A stretch of 64,000 nt of DNA. Source: Duganella dendranthematis (GTDB taxonomy: Bacteria; Pseudomonadota; Gammaproteobacteria; Burkholderiales; Burkholderiaceae_D). Shown here in pieces: positions 7,217 through 16,716 of this stretch (positions are counted from its first letter, which is position 1; each line of letters starts with the position of its first letter). The translations under genes and the position numbers were made by a program. The stretch is taken from assembly GCF_012849375.1 (NCBI RefSeq), contig NZ_CP051684.1, forward strand, positions 5,828,001-5,892,000, written 5' to 3'. The notes below the pieces were generated by a model, which made no database searches, was not told the origin of the DNA, and saw nothing but the letters and a program-made list of their open reading frames with translations.

Positions 7217-10180
7217 ACCGGGGTGACGCAGGCTGATACGCCAGTACGCCTGGCAAGGTCAGGCGCCACTCCGTTCCCGCGCCGACATCGCTGCGCAGTG
7301 CCAGCTTGGCCTTGATCCGTGCTGCACGCTCGCGCATGCCACAGATGCCCCAGTGATTGCTGCGTCCGCCGGCCGCGATAATGTCGGCCGGAATGCCGGC
7401 GCCATCGTCACTGATGATGATCCGCAGTTCGGCGGCGCGATAGACTATCCGGACATCGATGCGGCTGGCGTTGGCGTGACGGTAAGCGTTGGCGACGGCT
7501 TCACACACAATCGACAACACTTCAGGGTAGATGGCCGGATGCAGCTGGCGCACCTCGCCGTCAACCGCCACCTGCAACGACGCCACGCCCGGTGCGCTGA
7601 GGCGGTTGTCGGCAGCCCGTATCGCTTCCACCAGGTTTTGCTGCTGAGGCTCGTTGTCGCGCAGATCGCGCACACGCTCGCGTCCTTCCACCATGACGTC
7701 GTCGGCTTGCTGCAAAGCCTGCTCAATCTGGATGCGTGCGGGATCGGGCGCGGGCAGTTTCAGCGTGGCCGCGTGCACATGCAGAATCATCGCCTGCACC
7801 GATTGTAATAAGGTGTCGTGCAATTCGCGGGCGATGCGCTCGCGTTCCTGGGTACGCTCCTCCAGCCGCGCCACCGCCTGGGCGGCAAAATTGCGCATGC
7901 GCCTTTGATACAGCAGCCAGCAAGCCGCCAGCAGCGCCAGGGCGCACAGCGTCCTGAACCACCAGCTCTGAGGGATGGTCGGCGCGATCTGGAAATCGAG
8001 CGTGGTCGGCTGCTCGGCCCATTCGCCAGCGTAATCACTGGCCTCCACGCGGAAGCGGTAATCGCCCGGACCGAGATTATTGTAGTACGCCGTCCTTCGC
8101 GTGCCGACCTGCTGCCACTGGGTATCGACGCCGTCCAGCCGGTAACGAAACGCTACCCGTTCCGGCATCGCCAGGGCCAGCGCAGTGTAGTCGATCTGCA
8201 GCGCCGTGGTGCCCTGCGCCAGGCGCATGCCGGGCTGTGCAGGGATCAATTGGCCGGGTGGTCCCAGCGAGCGGATCAGCGTCGTCGCCGGCGGCCGTGG
8301 TGTTTGCCGCGCCATGGCATCGAGCCGGAAGATGCCGGAGTTGGTCGACAGCCATAACTGGGCGTCAGTGGTCTGTATCATCGACGGCGACGGGTAGCGC
8401 AGCGGCGAATTCCCTGACAAGCCATCCAGAATGTCCAGTACCTCGTAGCGCACACGATAGCCGCTACGCGCCGCCAGCTTGCCGATTTCGCTCGCGGCAA
8501 TCCTGATCAGGCCGCCCCCGCTGTCGATCCAGAGGTCGCCGTTATCCAGTTCCACGATACCGGAAACGCCGTCGAAGGCGCGGCCAGCCAGCCCGACCAG
8601 CGGTATGAAACGGTCGGCCTGGCGCAGCGCCGTGCCCTTCTCTCCGCCGACCCAGACGTGGTTATCCTTGACATGCAGGGCCTCGACCATGCCAACATCC
8701 AAGCCTTCGGACAGGCCGTAACGGCGCCAGCGTCCACGCTGCAACTGCAATACCCGGCTACCCGCGTAGCCCAACCACAGACCTTGCTGCGGCGAACTCG
8801 CCGAGACCCGCGGCGTTTCGTTCTTCATACCGGTATCGGCGGTCATGTCCTGCCAGTGCTCATTTGCATCCAGGCGTAGCAGCCCGCGCGGCCAGACGGC
8901 CCACAGCGCGCCGCTGTCATCGGACGACAGACTCAGGGCCCATCCCAGGTCCATGTTCGGCGGACCTTGAAACACGCGCAGTTGCTGCCCGCGTTGCCGC
9001 CAGATGCGACCGTTGCCGCCGAACCACTGGATGCCGGCGGGATCGCGGTACAGCGCGCTCGGCCCCTCCTCCCCATCGTTACCGGCGTTAACCGCAACGG
9101 CTGCTGGACAAACGAACCGTCCGGCTGGCGGACAAAGTGCACTTTGCCCACCCACACGCCGCCATCCGCGTCGGCCTGCAACGGCGCGCCGACAGCCTCT
9201 TGGGCAAAATGCACCGGCGAGATGCGCTGATGGCGGAAGCGGTCGATGCCGGTAGAGGTGGACGCCCAGATACTGCCTTCTGCGTCCTCAAAAAGCGCCG
9301 CCACCCATTGGCCGCTGAGTCCCTGCTCGCGCCCGCTGCGCTGTATGCCGTTTGCCGTGTGATATTCCAGCTCGGCCACGCGCCCGGCCCACAAGCCGCC
9401 TTGGCGATCGACCAGCAAGCTGGCGAGATCGTCGGCCAGTGCGAGCGGTTGGGCCGGCGCGCCGCTGGCCGGTTGTGTCAGCCGCCGCGCCACGCTGTGC
9501 AAGGCATCCCAGCTCCACACGCTCTCGTCCGGGAACTGGAACAGCACGCCGGTGCCGTTTTCCGGCCCCGCCTTGATGAAGCGGCGTTCGTTGGCCCTTA
9601 ATTCAAAGACGCCGTTATTCCCCTGCGCCCATAAGTTACGCTGCCGGTCCAGCATCAGCGTCTTGAATCCGACCATGGGCAACGCGAAATCCGCGCCGGC
9701 GGCGAGCCAGCGCTCACCGTCCAGATGGTACAAGCCGCGATTGGTCGCGGCCCACATGCGGCCCTGGCTATCGTGCTCCAGTCCCCACACCGCTGCGTTG
9801 GCGGGCAGCCCGTCCCGTTCGCCGTAGTTGCGCAGTTGGCCATGCGACAGCACGCTAACGCCGCCATAGCGATAGCCGATCCACAGCGAACCGTCATCAA
9901 ATGCGTTAAGGATGGCGATGCCGGCCGAAGGCAGCGGGCGATCGTACGCTTCAAACCGCACGCCGTCGAAGCGAAACAGGCCGTTGCTACCGCCCAGCCA
10001 CAGCCAGCCGTCGCGGGTTTGGGTCATGGTGATCACCATCTGCGGCGCGCCCTCGCGGGCGGTCCAGCTCGTGTGGTGCATGACAATCGGCGTTGGCACG
10101 TCCGCAGCCCAGACCGCCGTGCCGAACAAGCACAGCAGCGAAAAAACAATCGAACGACCAAGGGTGGCTGGCAGGGGCAT
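7185..10180 (-). pseudogene. Beta-propeller sensor histidine kinase, broken by a one-base frameshift
   Basis: Signal peptide (MPLPATLGRS... AVWA), a two-component regulator propeller (reg_prop repeats such as DGWLWLGGSNGLFRFDGVRFE), a Y_Y_Y domain (YYNNLGPGDYRFRVEASD), one transmembrane helix, a HisKA_3 dimerisation box (RIARELHDTLLQ) and a HATPase domain (DDGAGIP, HWGICGMRER). The N-terminal reading frame is coherent from 10180 to about 9075, then turns to junk and stops at 8933. The C-terminal frame is coherent from about 9075 to 7185. The switch falls in two CCCC runs at 9063-9074 (GGGG on the coding strand); one extra base would restore a 998-residue protein, the size of its two paralogues in this window. 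Either a sequencing indel or a genuine recent pseudogene. No response regulator gene is adjacent. Divergent from a TonB receptor. Confidence 0.8.
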
Positions 10181-10309
10181 GGTCGGAGCGGAGAGTATCG
10201 AGGAAGAATGTGAATTTACCACACTCAATAACGGACAGAAAGCTTGCTATTTGAGTATGAATCGATCTCAGCTATTGCGCTCGACTGGTGTTCATTGCAC
10301 AATGTTTGG

Positions 10310-12259
10310 ATGACGCCGCCGACCTACCTCCGCCACGCTGTTCTACTCGCCTGTGCGCTCACCGCCGAGGTGGCCGCGCAGTCTTACGCGCCGGATTATT
10401 TCAGGCAGTTCCAGGCCTCGACCGCAATGGACATGGTGAATCGTCTGCCGGGCTTCACCTTCGACGGCGGCAACGCCGGGCGCGGTGTCGCCGGCAACGT
10501 GCTGATCAACGGCAAGCGCCCGGCCGCCAAGAACGACGCGCTGGGCGATGTGCTGGGCCGCATCCCGACCGCAGCAGTGGAGCGCATCGAGGTCATCAAC
10601 GGCGGCGCCAACGGCATCGACATGCTCGGCTATCCGACCGTGGCCAACCTGCTGCTCAAGCAGATGGATCTGGTATCCATGAGCACCACCGCCTCTACCT
10701 CGATCCAGCCGGATGGCAGCCTGACGCCTTCGCTCGAAGGCAACTACAGTCTGAAACGGGGCGACCAGAACATCACCGCTCTGCTGTCCCGCATCCGCTC
10801 TCCGGACATGGCCCAAGGACTCGGCACCCGCACCACCGTCTTTACCGGCCCGACACCGGCCGCGCAGGTGCGGGTGGCGGGCGCCGGCATGGCCGAGAAT
10901 ACGGCGATCAAACTTGGCTACGGCCAGGACCTCTTGGACGGCCAGCTGACGTGGAACGGCGCACTGACGCCTTGGACCTACCAGTCACAAGCCAGCTTCG
11001 ACGCTGCCAGCCACTCGCTGACCAGTAACGACAACGCTGGCCACACGCGCGAACAGGGTCTGGCTTATAGCCGCGACCTGCCCCACGGAACCAGCCTGGA
11101 CCTGAAGGCGCTGTACCGCACCTCGGAAACCAGCGCCGAGTCGGTGACCATCACCGGCAGCGACACGTCGCACGGCTACACCAACACCTCCGCCACCGAG
11201 CAGGTGGTGGGTGGACAACTGAGCTGGCAGGCGGCGGACGGCATCGTGGTCCGGGGCGGCCTGGAGCACGCGGTCAATACCAACGAAACCAGCGCCAGCT
11301 ATCAGGCCAATGCCTGGGTGCAGGAATCGCGGGTCGAGGGCCAGTTGTCATCGGCCTGGCAGGTCGACAGCTCGCTCAGCGCCGAAGCCGGTTTAAAAGT
11401 CGCGCATTCCAGCCTGACCGTGGGCACCGATCAGCCCGAGGCCCGCTCGCACCTTTATCCCAAGCCGCGCTTGCGCTTGTCGTTGTCGCCGATGCCGTCG
11501 CTGCAACTGCGGCTGCGCGTGGAGCGCGAAGTCAACCAGCTGAACTTTGGCGATGCGGCGGCCTACTTCGACCCCGCCAATAAAGCCATTCGCGACGACT
11601 ACCCCGACCTGGTGCCGGCCAAGACCTGGCTGTGCGAAGGCGCAATCGAGTACAAGTTCTGGGATCGCGGCACCGCCATGCTGAGCTATACGCAATCGCA
11701 CATCAGCGACGCGGTCGACCGCATGCCGGTACGCGTCGCCGCCAGTACCTACGATGTCGCCGGCAATATCGGCGACGCCAGCGCCGACAGCGTCACCGGC
11801 CTGTTGAACCTGCCGACCGATAACCTGGCGCTGCCGCAAGGGCTGCTGAAACTGTCGACCACCTGGCGCTCGTCTTCGATCACCGATCCGCTGACGCAGG
11901 CGACGCGGCGGCTATCAGGCGAAACGCCGCTGTCGTGGCGCGTCGAATTCTCGCAGGACTTGCCGCAGCAGCGCACCAACTGGGGGATTTCGGTCGATAA
12001 CGGCTGGAGCAACGACAGCTGGCAGGTGGCGGAGCGCGACACCAGCAGCGGTTCCGGCTGGGCCCGCGCCTTCGTCAACTACAAGCCGCTGCGCAATCTG
12101 ATGGTAACGCTGGAGCTGAACAACCTGGCCGGCCGCACCATCACCTACGACCGCATGCATTACGCCGCCGACCGCTTGGCCGGCGGCGTCGATTTCGTCG
12201 AACACAACATCACCCGTACCCAGCCGTTCGCCATGCTGCGCGTGCGACGCGACTGGTAG
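10310..12259 (+). CDS. TonB-dependent receptor
   Basis: 649 residues: signal peptide ending near EVAAQS, a plug domain (TAMDMVNRLPGFTFDGGNAGRGVAGNVLINGKRP; RIPTAAVERIEVINGGANGIDMLGYPTVANLLLK) and a C-terminal beta barrel that ends in aromatic strand MLRVRRDW. The barrel is at the short end for the family. It would move a large ligand across the outer membrane using TonB energy; ligand unknown. The chosen ATG gives a proper signal peptide; an upstream in-frame start adds 22 residues without one. It is divergent from the propeller kinase (130 bases between starts), a pairing that suggests the kinase senses the receptor's substrate. Its stop lies 3 bases from the convergent mipA-like gene. Confidence 0.85.
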   Translation: MTPPTYLRHAVLLACALTAEVAAQSYAPDYFRQFQASTAMDMVNRLPGFTFDGGNAGRGVAGNVLINGKRPAAKNDALGDVLGRIPTAAVERIEVINGGANGIDMLGYPTVANLLLKQMDLVSMSTTASTSIQPDGSLTPSLEGNYSLKRGDQNITALLSRIRSPDMAQGLGTRTTVFTGPTPAAQVRVAGAGMAENTAIKLGYGQDLLDGQLTWNGALTPWTYQSQASFDAASHSLTSNDNAGHTREQGLAYSRDLPHGTSLDLKALYRTSETSAESVTITGSDTSHGYTNTSATEQVVGGQLSWQAADGIVVRGGLEHAVNTNETSASYQANAWVQESRVEGQLSSAWQVDSSLSAEAGLKVAHSSLTVGTDQPEARSHLYPKPRLRLSLSPMPSLQLRLRVEREVNQLNFGDAAAYFDPANKAIRDDYPDLVPAKTWLCEGAIEYKFWDRGTAMLSYTQSHISDAVDRMPVRVAASTYDVAGNIGDASADSVTGLLNLPTDNLALPQGLLKLSTTWRSSSITDPLTQATRRLSGETPLSWRVEFSQDLPQQRTNWGISVDNGWSNDSWQVAERDTSSGSGWARAFVNYKPLRNLMVTLELNNLAGRTITYDRMHYAADRLAGGVDFVEHNITRTQPFAMLRVRRDW

Positions 12260-12262
12260 CGC

Positions 12263-13090
12263 CTACTCCCAGGCGCGCGCCGGCGAACGGTAGCCGGTCC
12301 ACGCAAAGCCGATGCCGATCGACATGCCGCTGTTACGGCGGAACAAGGGACTCTCACGGTTGGCCGCGTGGGTGTAATTCTCGTAGCGGCCGAAGCCGAA
12401 CACCCGCCAGTCCGGCGACAGCCGGCGTGACAGGCTGAGACCCAGCCGCGTCATCATCAATCCGCCCTCGGCCCGATAGGCCGGTCGCGTGGCGGTGGCG
12501 TATTGCGGCGCCACTTCGTAGAAATACTGATTCAGGCGGGCGTTGCCGATGACCGCCCCGAGGTTGGCGTCGGCTTGCCATTTGCCATCTTCGCCGCCGG
12601 TTTCCAGCACCAGGCGCGGCTCCAGCACCAGGCCCTGGCGATGGAATCCGTTGCCCAGTTCGACAGGCGCGCGCAGCGGCACCTCCAGCCGCAGGCGGCT
12701 GCGCGCGGTCGGCTCGGCCAGCAGCACTTTGACGCGCGGGCCGAATTCCAGCAGCGAGTTCAAGTCCGGCATGCCGGCGCGGGCCGCCACATCGTCGGAA
12801 CGCGCCGGCAGCGACAGCGCAAATCCCAGGTCGAACTCGACCCGCTCGGTGTTAATCAGCCGCGCGTTGATGCCGGCGCGGTCGGCGCGCAGCACCTTGC
12901 CGCGATAGATCAACAACGGCAGCACCAGTGCCCGCGTGGAGCGGTCCTCCGCTCCGGGATACGCCGGCGTCAACGCCGCGCCGCCGAACACGCCCAGCTC
13001 CCACAACGGTAAATCCGGCGCCGCCTGCTGCGCTGCGGCCGGCCCGGCCAGCGCCAACATTACCATCACCCCGCCCACGCCTCGCGCCAT
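12263..13090 (-). CDS. MipA/OmpV family outer-membrane protein
   Basis: 275 residues with a signal peptide (MARGVGGVMVMLALAGPAAAQQ) followed by LWELGVFGGAALTPAYPGAEDRS, the canonical MipA/OmpV opening, and a beta-barrel ending in IGIGFAWTGYRSPAR. MipA scaffolds murein synthetase and hydrolase in E. coli; OmpV-type members are outer-membrane barrels. The ATG at 13090 is chosen because it gives the signal peptide and sits behind a G-rich stretch; a start 18 codons upstream is possible but runs into the acnB terminator region. Confidence 0.88.
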   Translation of the reverse strand: MARGVGGVMVMLALAGPAAAQQAAPDLPLWELGVFGGAALTPAYPGAEDRSTRALVLPLLIYRGKVLRADRAGINARLINTERVEFDLGFALSLPARSDDVAARAGMPDLNSLLEFGPRVKVLLAEPTARSRLRLEVPLRAPVELGNGFHRQGLVLEPRLVLETGGEDGKWQADANLGAVIGNARLNQYFYEVAPQYATATRPAYRAEGGLMMTRLGLSLSRRLSPDWRVFGFGRYENYTHAANRESPLFRRNSGMSIGIGFAWTGYRSPARAWE

Positions 13091-13144
13091 TCGTCGCCCC
13101 CCCCATATCGTTTCGAGAAATTCTATCACCGTGCCGAACGCCAT

Positions 13145-13183
13145 AAAAAAAACCCCAATAAGCCGTTGCCAGCTTATTGGGGT
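13145..13183 (-). terminator. Rho-independent terminator of acnB
   Basis: An 11-bp perfect stem, ACCCCAATAAG (13152-13162) and CTTATTGGGGT (13173-13183), with a 10-base loop. On the minus strand it is followed directly by a run of eight T. It lies 18 bases beyond the acnB stop codon. Confidence 0.93.
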
Positions 13184-13201
13184 CAGTTCAGCGTATCAGT
13201 C

Positions 13202-15793
13202 TTACACTGGCACTTGCACGGCGTCTGCCACGCTGCGGAACTCTTCGATCTTGTCGAAGTTCATGTAACGGTAGATATCGTCGGCGTTCTGGTCGATCAC
13301 GCCGATCTGCGCCATGTACTCTTCCTTGGTTGGAATGCGGCCCAACGCCGAGCACACCGCCGCCAGTTCAGCCGAACCCAGATACACATTGGTTTCGATG
13401 CCCAGACGATTCGGGAAGTTACGGGTCGAGGTCGACATCACGGTAGCGCCCTTGCGGATCTGTGCCTGGTTACCCATGCACAGCGAGCAGCCCGGCATTT
13501 CCATGCGCGCACCGGTGCGGCCCAGCGTGCCGTAATGGCCTTCGGCGGTCAGCTGTTGCGCGTCCATCTTGGTCGGCGGCGCGATCCACAGGCGCACCGG
13601 AATATCCGTTTTGCCTTCCAGGACTTTCGAGGCGGCGCGGAAGTGACCGATGTTGGTCATGCACGAACCCACGAACACGTCGTCGATCTTGGCGCCAGCC
13701 ACCTCGGCCAGGGTCTTCACATCGTCCGGATCGTTCGGGCAGGCCACGATAGGCTCGTGGATGTCGGCCAGGTCGATCTCGATGACGGCCGCATATTCCG
13801 CGTCCGCATCCGGCGCCAGCAGTTGCGGGTCGGCCAGCCATGCTTCCATGGCCTTGATGCGGCGTTCCAGCGTGCGCTTGTCCAGGTAACCGTTGGCGAT
13901 CATCCACTTCATCAGCGTGATGTTCGAGGTCATGTATTCGATGATCGGCGCTTTGTCCAGATGCACCGTGCAACCGGCGGCGGAGCGCTCGGCCGAGGCG
14001 TCGGACAGTTCAAACGCTTGCTCAACCTTCAGGTCCGGCAGGCCTTCGATTTCCAGGATACGGCCGGAGAAGATGTTCTTCTTGCCCTTCTTGTCGACGG
14101 TCAGCATGCCGGCGCGGATGGCGTACAGCGGAATCGCGTTGACCAGGTCACGCAGGGTCACGCCCGGCTGCATCTTGCCTTTGAAGCGCACCAGCACCGA
14201 TTCCGGCATGTCCAGCGGCATTACACCGGTGGCGGCGGCAAACGCCACCAGACCGGAGCCGGCCGGGAACGAAATACCGATCGGGAAACGGGTGTGCGAG
14301 TCGCCGCCGGTGCCGACGGTGTCCGGCATCAGCAGGCGGTTCAGCCACGAGTGGATCACGCCATCGCCCGGACGCAGCGCCACGCCGCCACGGTTTTCGA
14401 TGAAGGTTGGCAGTTCGCGGTGCATCTTGACGTCCACCACTTTTGGATAGGCAGCGGTATGGCAGAACGATTGCATCACCAGGTCGGCCGAGAAGCCCAG
14501 GCAAGCCAGGTCTTTCAGCTCGTCGCGGGTCATCGGGCCGGTGGTGTCTTGCGAGCCCACGGTGGTCATCTTCGGTTCGCAGTAGGTGCCCGGACGGATG
14601 CCGGTGCCTTCCGGCAGACCGCATGCGCGGCCGACCATTTTCTGCGCCAGCGAGTAACCCTTGCCGGTATCGACCGGGTTTTGCGGCAGGCGGAACAGCG
14701 TCGATGCCGGCAGGCCCAGCGATTCGCGGGCTTTGGTGGTCAGGCCACGGCCGATGATCAGCGGAATGCGGCCGCCGGCGCGCACTTCGTCAAACAGCAC
14801 GTCGGACTTGACCTTGAACTCGGCGATGACTTCACCGTTTTTCAGCGCCTTGCCGTCGTATGGACGCAGTTCGATAACGTCGCCCATTTCCATTTGCGTC
14901 ACGTCCAGCTCGATTGGCAACGCGCCGGCGTCTTCCATCGTGTTGTAGAAGATCGGGGCGATCTTGGTGCCCAGGCACACGCCGCCGAAACGCTTGTTCG
15001 GGATGAATGGAATGTCTTCGCCGGTGAACCACAGCACCGAGTTGGTGGCGGATTTACGCGAGGAACCGGTGCCGACCACGTCGCCGACGTAGGCCACCAG
15101 GTGGCCCTTGGCTTTCAGGGCTTCCAGCTGTTTGAGCGGACCGATCTTGCCGGGCTCTTCCGGATTGATGCCCGGACGCGGATTCTTCAGCATCGCCAGC
15201 GCGTGCATCGGGATGTCAGGACGGGTGGTGGCGTCCGGCGCCGGCGACAGATCGTCGGTGTTGGTTTCGCCGGTGACCTTGAACACGGTCAGGGTCAGGC
15301 TTTGCGGGACTTCCGGACGCGAGGTGAACCACTCGGCGTCGGCCCACGACTGCAGCACGCCCTTGGCGCGTGCGTTGCCCTGGTCGGCCAGTTCCTTGAC
15401 GTCATGGAAGTAGTCGAACATCAGCAGGGTTTTCTTCAGGCCTTCAGCGGCCACGTCGCCGACCACGTCGTCGCCCAGCAGGTCGATCATCGGCTTGATG
15501 TTGAAACCACCCAGCATGGTGCCCAGCAGTTTAGTCGCCAGTTCGCGCGAAATCAGCGGCGAGCTTTCCGTGCCCTTGGCAACGGCAGTCAGGAAGGCCG
15601 ATTTGACCTTGGCGGCATCATCGACGCCAGCCGGCACGCGGTTGGTGATCAGGTCGACCAGGAACGCTTCTTCGCCGGCAGGCGGCGCGATCAGGAGTTC
15701 GACCAGGTCGCTGGTCTGGGCTGCCGACAGCGGCAGCGGAGGAATACCAAGGGAGGCACGTTCGGCAACGTGCTGGCGGTAGGCAGCTAGCAT
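13202..15793 (-). CDS. acnB: Aconitate hydratase B / 2-methylisocitrate dehydratase
   Basis: 863 residues, the usual AcnB length (E. coli 865). The HEAT-like N-terminal domain ([22 protein letters not shown]) is followed by the swivel domain and the aconitase core. The iron-sulfur cluster cysteines are visible in [12 protein letters not shown] and [13 protein letters not shown], and [13 protein letters not shown] is a substrate-binding block. Cytosolic TCA-cycle enzyme interconverting citrate and isocitrate; AcnB also dehydrates 2-methylisocitrate in the methylcitrate cycle. Monocistronic: a strong terminator follows and a palindromic operator-like site precedes it. The ribosome site is weak (GAGAAACTCTT then ATG). 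Confidence 0.97.
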   Translation of the reverse strand: MLAAYRQHVAERASLGIPPLPLSAAQTSDLVELLIAPPAGEEAFLVDLITNRVPAGVDDAAKVKSAFLTAVAKGTESSPLISRELATKLLGTMLGGFNIKPMIDLLGDDVVGDVAAEGLKKTLLMFDYFHDVKELADQGNARAKGVLQSWADAEWFTSRPEVPQSLTLTVFKVTGETNTDDLSPAPDATTRPDIPMHALAMLKNPRPGINPEEPGKIGPLKQLEALKAKGHLVAYVGDVVGTGSSRKSATNSVLWFTGEDIPFIPNKRFGGVCLGTKIAPIFYNTMEDAGALPIELDVTQMEMGDVIELRPYDGKALKNGEVIAEFKVKSDVLFDEVRAGGRIPLIIGRGLTTKARESLGLPASTLFRLPQNPVDTGKGYSLAQKMVGRACGLPEGTGIRPGTYCEPKMTTVGSQDTTGPMTRDELKDLACLGFSADLVMQSFCHTAAYPKVVDVKMHRELPTFIENRGGVALRPGDGVIHSWLNRLLMPDTVGTGGDSHTRFPIGISFPAGSGLVAFAAATGVMPLDMPESVLVRFKGKMQPGVTLRDLVNAIPLYAIRAGMLTVDKKGKKNIFSGRILEIEGLPDLKVEQAFELSDASAERSAAGCTVHLDKAPIIEYMTSNITLMKWMIANGYLDKRTLERRIKAMEAWLADPQLLAPDADAEYAAVIEIDLADIHEPIVACPNDPDDVKTLAEVAGAKIDDVFVGSCMTNIGHFRAASKVLEGKTDIPVRLWIAPPTKMDAQQLTAEGHYGTLGRTGARMEMPGCSLCMGNQAQIRKGATVMSTSTRNFPNRLGIETNVYLGSAELAAVCSALGRIPTKEEYMAQIGVIDQNADDIYRYMNFDKIEEFRSVADAVQVPV

Positions 15794-15854
15794 AAGAGTT
15801 TCTCGTCAGGTTGATTGCAGGGCAGGCATCGATCAACGGCCCGTTCCGACTGCT

Positions 15855-15883
15855 ATTGTACACCAACAAGTCTTATATAAGAC
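15855..15883 (-). promoter_or_regulatory. acnB promoter region with 14-bp palindrome
   Basis: GTCTTATATAAGAC (15870-15883) is a perfect 14-bp palindrome about 77 bases upstream of the acnB start. On the minus strand a TACAAT -10-like box (15855-15860) lies just downstream, so the palindrome would cover the -35 region. This is what a repressor operator for a central-carbon gene looks like; the regulator is not identified. Confidence 0.55.
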
Positions 15884-15985
15884 ATATAACATGAGACACT
15901 TGATGTTTTGGAGCAACTCTTCTGACACTGCGCAATTTTTGTTGTATTTGTTCCCATGTTTCGAGTTGCGTTAGTTACCTCACAG

Positions 15986-16003
15986 TTGATGAATGGTCAT
16001 CAA
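15986..16003. promoter_or_regulatory. Inverted repeat upstream of the PEP-CTERM gene
   Basis: TTGATGA-ATGG-TCATCAA, a perfect 7-bp inverted repeat with 4-base spacer, centred about 88 bases before the PEP-CTERM start codon. It looks like an operator dyad. It could also form a weak hairpin, but no T-run follows. The rest of the 288-base acnB/PEP-CTERM spacer shows nothing else I can name. Confidence 0.4.
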
Positions 16004-16081
16004 TTTATGCTGGTTGTCACCGGATCAGGTCGTCCGGAAACAATCGATACTAAATCGTTAACCTCTCTACGGAATTAAAAA

Positions 16082-16654
16082 ATGAAAATCAAAAATGTGC
16101 TGATCGCTTCGATGATTGCTGGTGCCACCCTGATGACGTCGTCGGCCTTCGCCGCGCAAAAAACCGTCAACGTGCCGTTGGTGTCCGATATGGAAGGCGG
16201 CTACAACGCCCACTTCGGTAACAACTTCAACAGCGCCGACTTCAATAGCGTGTTCACCGATAAATACATGTTCACGCTGACCGGCGCCTACGATTCGGCG
16301 GCCTCGGTGACGTCCAGCTTCCTGAAATCGGGCACCATCAAGGATCTGCTGATCACCAGCTTCAGCATCGTCCAGTACGACCCGCTGACCACCTCGATCC
16401 TGCACACCTACGCCGGCACCAACACCACCAACGGCATCACCGACAACTGGGAACTGAGCGCCAGCGGCCTGAGCGCAGGTAGCTACTACGTCGAGGTAGG
16501 CGGCAAAGTCATGGGCAACGGTGGTGGCTCCTACGGTTCCGACCTGACCATCTCGCTGGCGCCGGTACCGGAACCAGAGACCTACGCCATGATGGGCCTG
16601 GGCCTGGGCCTGATGGGCGTGGTAGCACGTCGCAAGAAAGCCAAAGCAGCGTAA
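16082..16654 (+). CDS. FxDxF-type PEP-CTERM exosortase-sorted protein
   Basis: 190 residues: signal peptide ending at SSAFA, a middle region with FTDKYMFTLTG (the FxDxF-type motif) and a C-terminal sorting signal made of VPEPETYAMM, a hydrophobic helix (GLGLGLMGVV) and a basic tail ARRKKAKAA. PEP-CTERM proteins are exported, processed by exosortase and associated with exopolysaccharide and biofilm. The exosortase and polysaccharide genes are not in this window. Composition is rich in Ser, Thr, Asn and Gly, as usual for surface proteins. A ribosome site (ACGGA) precedes the ATG and a terminator follows the stop. Confidence 0.92.
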   Translation: MKIKNVLIASMIAGATLMTSSAFAAQKTVNVPLVSDMEGGYNAHFGNNFNSADFNSVFTDKYMFTLTGAYDSAASVTSSFLKSGTIKDLLITSFSIVQYDPLTTSILHTYAGTNTTNGITDNWELSASGLSAGSYYVEVGGKVMGNGGGSYGSDLTISLAPVPEPETYAMMGLGLGLMGVVARRKKAKAA

Positions 16655-16673
16655 ATCTGCCTGCTTCGAAAAC

Positions 16674-16706
16674 AACGCCGTGGCTACGCCCCACGGCGTT
16701 TTTTTT
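16674..16706 (+). terminator. Rho-independent terminator after the PEP-CTERM gene
   Basis: Perfect 10-bp stem AACGCCGTGG (16674-16683) and CCACGGCGTT (16691-16700) with a 7-base loop, followed by T's to 16706. It lies 19 bases after the PEP-CTERM stop. The convergent kinase gene ends at 16717, so the hairpin may also help end that transcript, though the T-run on the minus side is poor. Confidence 0.92.
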
Positions 16707-16716
16707 CGTCTGAATA

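Noticed and set aside
9063..9075. Programmed ribosomal frameshift in the kinase gene
   Set aside because: No slippery X XXY YYZ heptamer with a following structure; paralogues are single frames, so an indel is the simpler explanation.
13166..15790. 874-codon open frame antisense to acnB
   Set aside because: Exactly mirrors a full-length, motif-complete acnB; long antisense frames are expected in GC-rich DNA. No family motif and no start signal.
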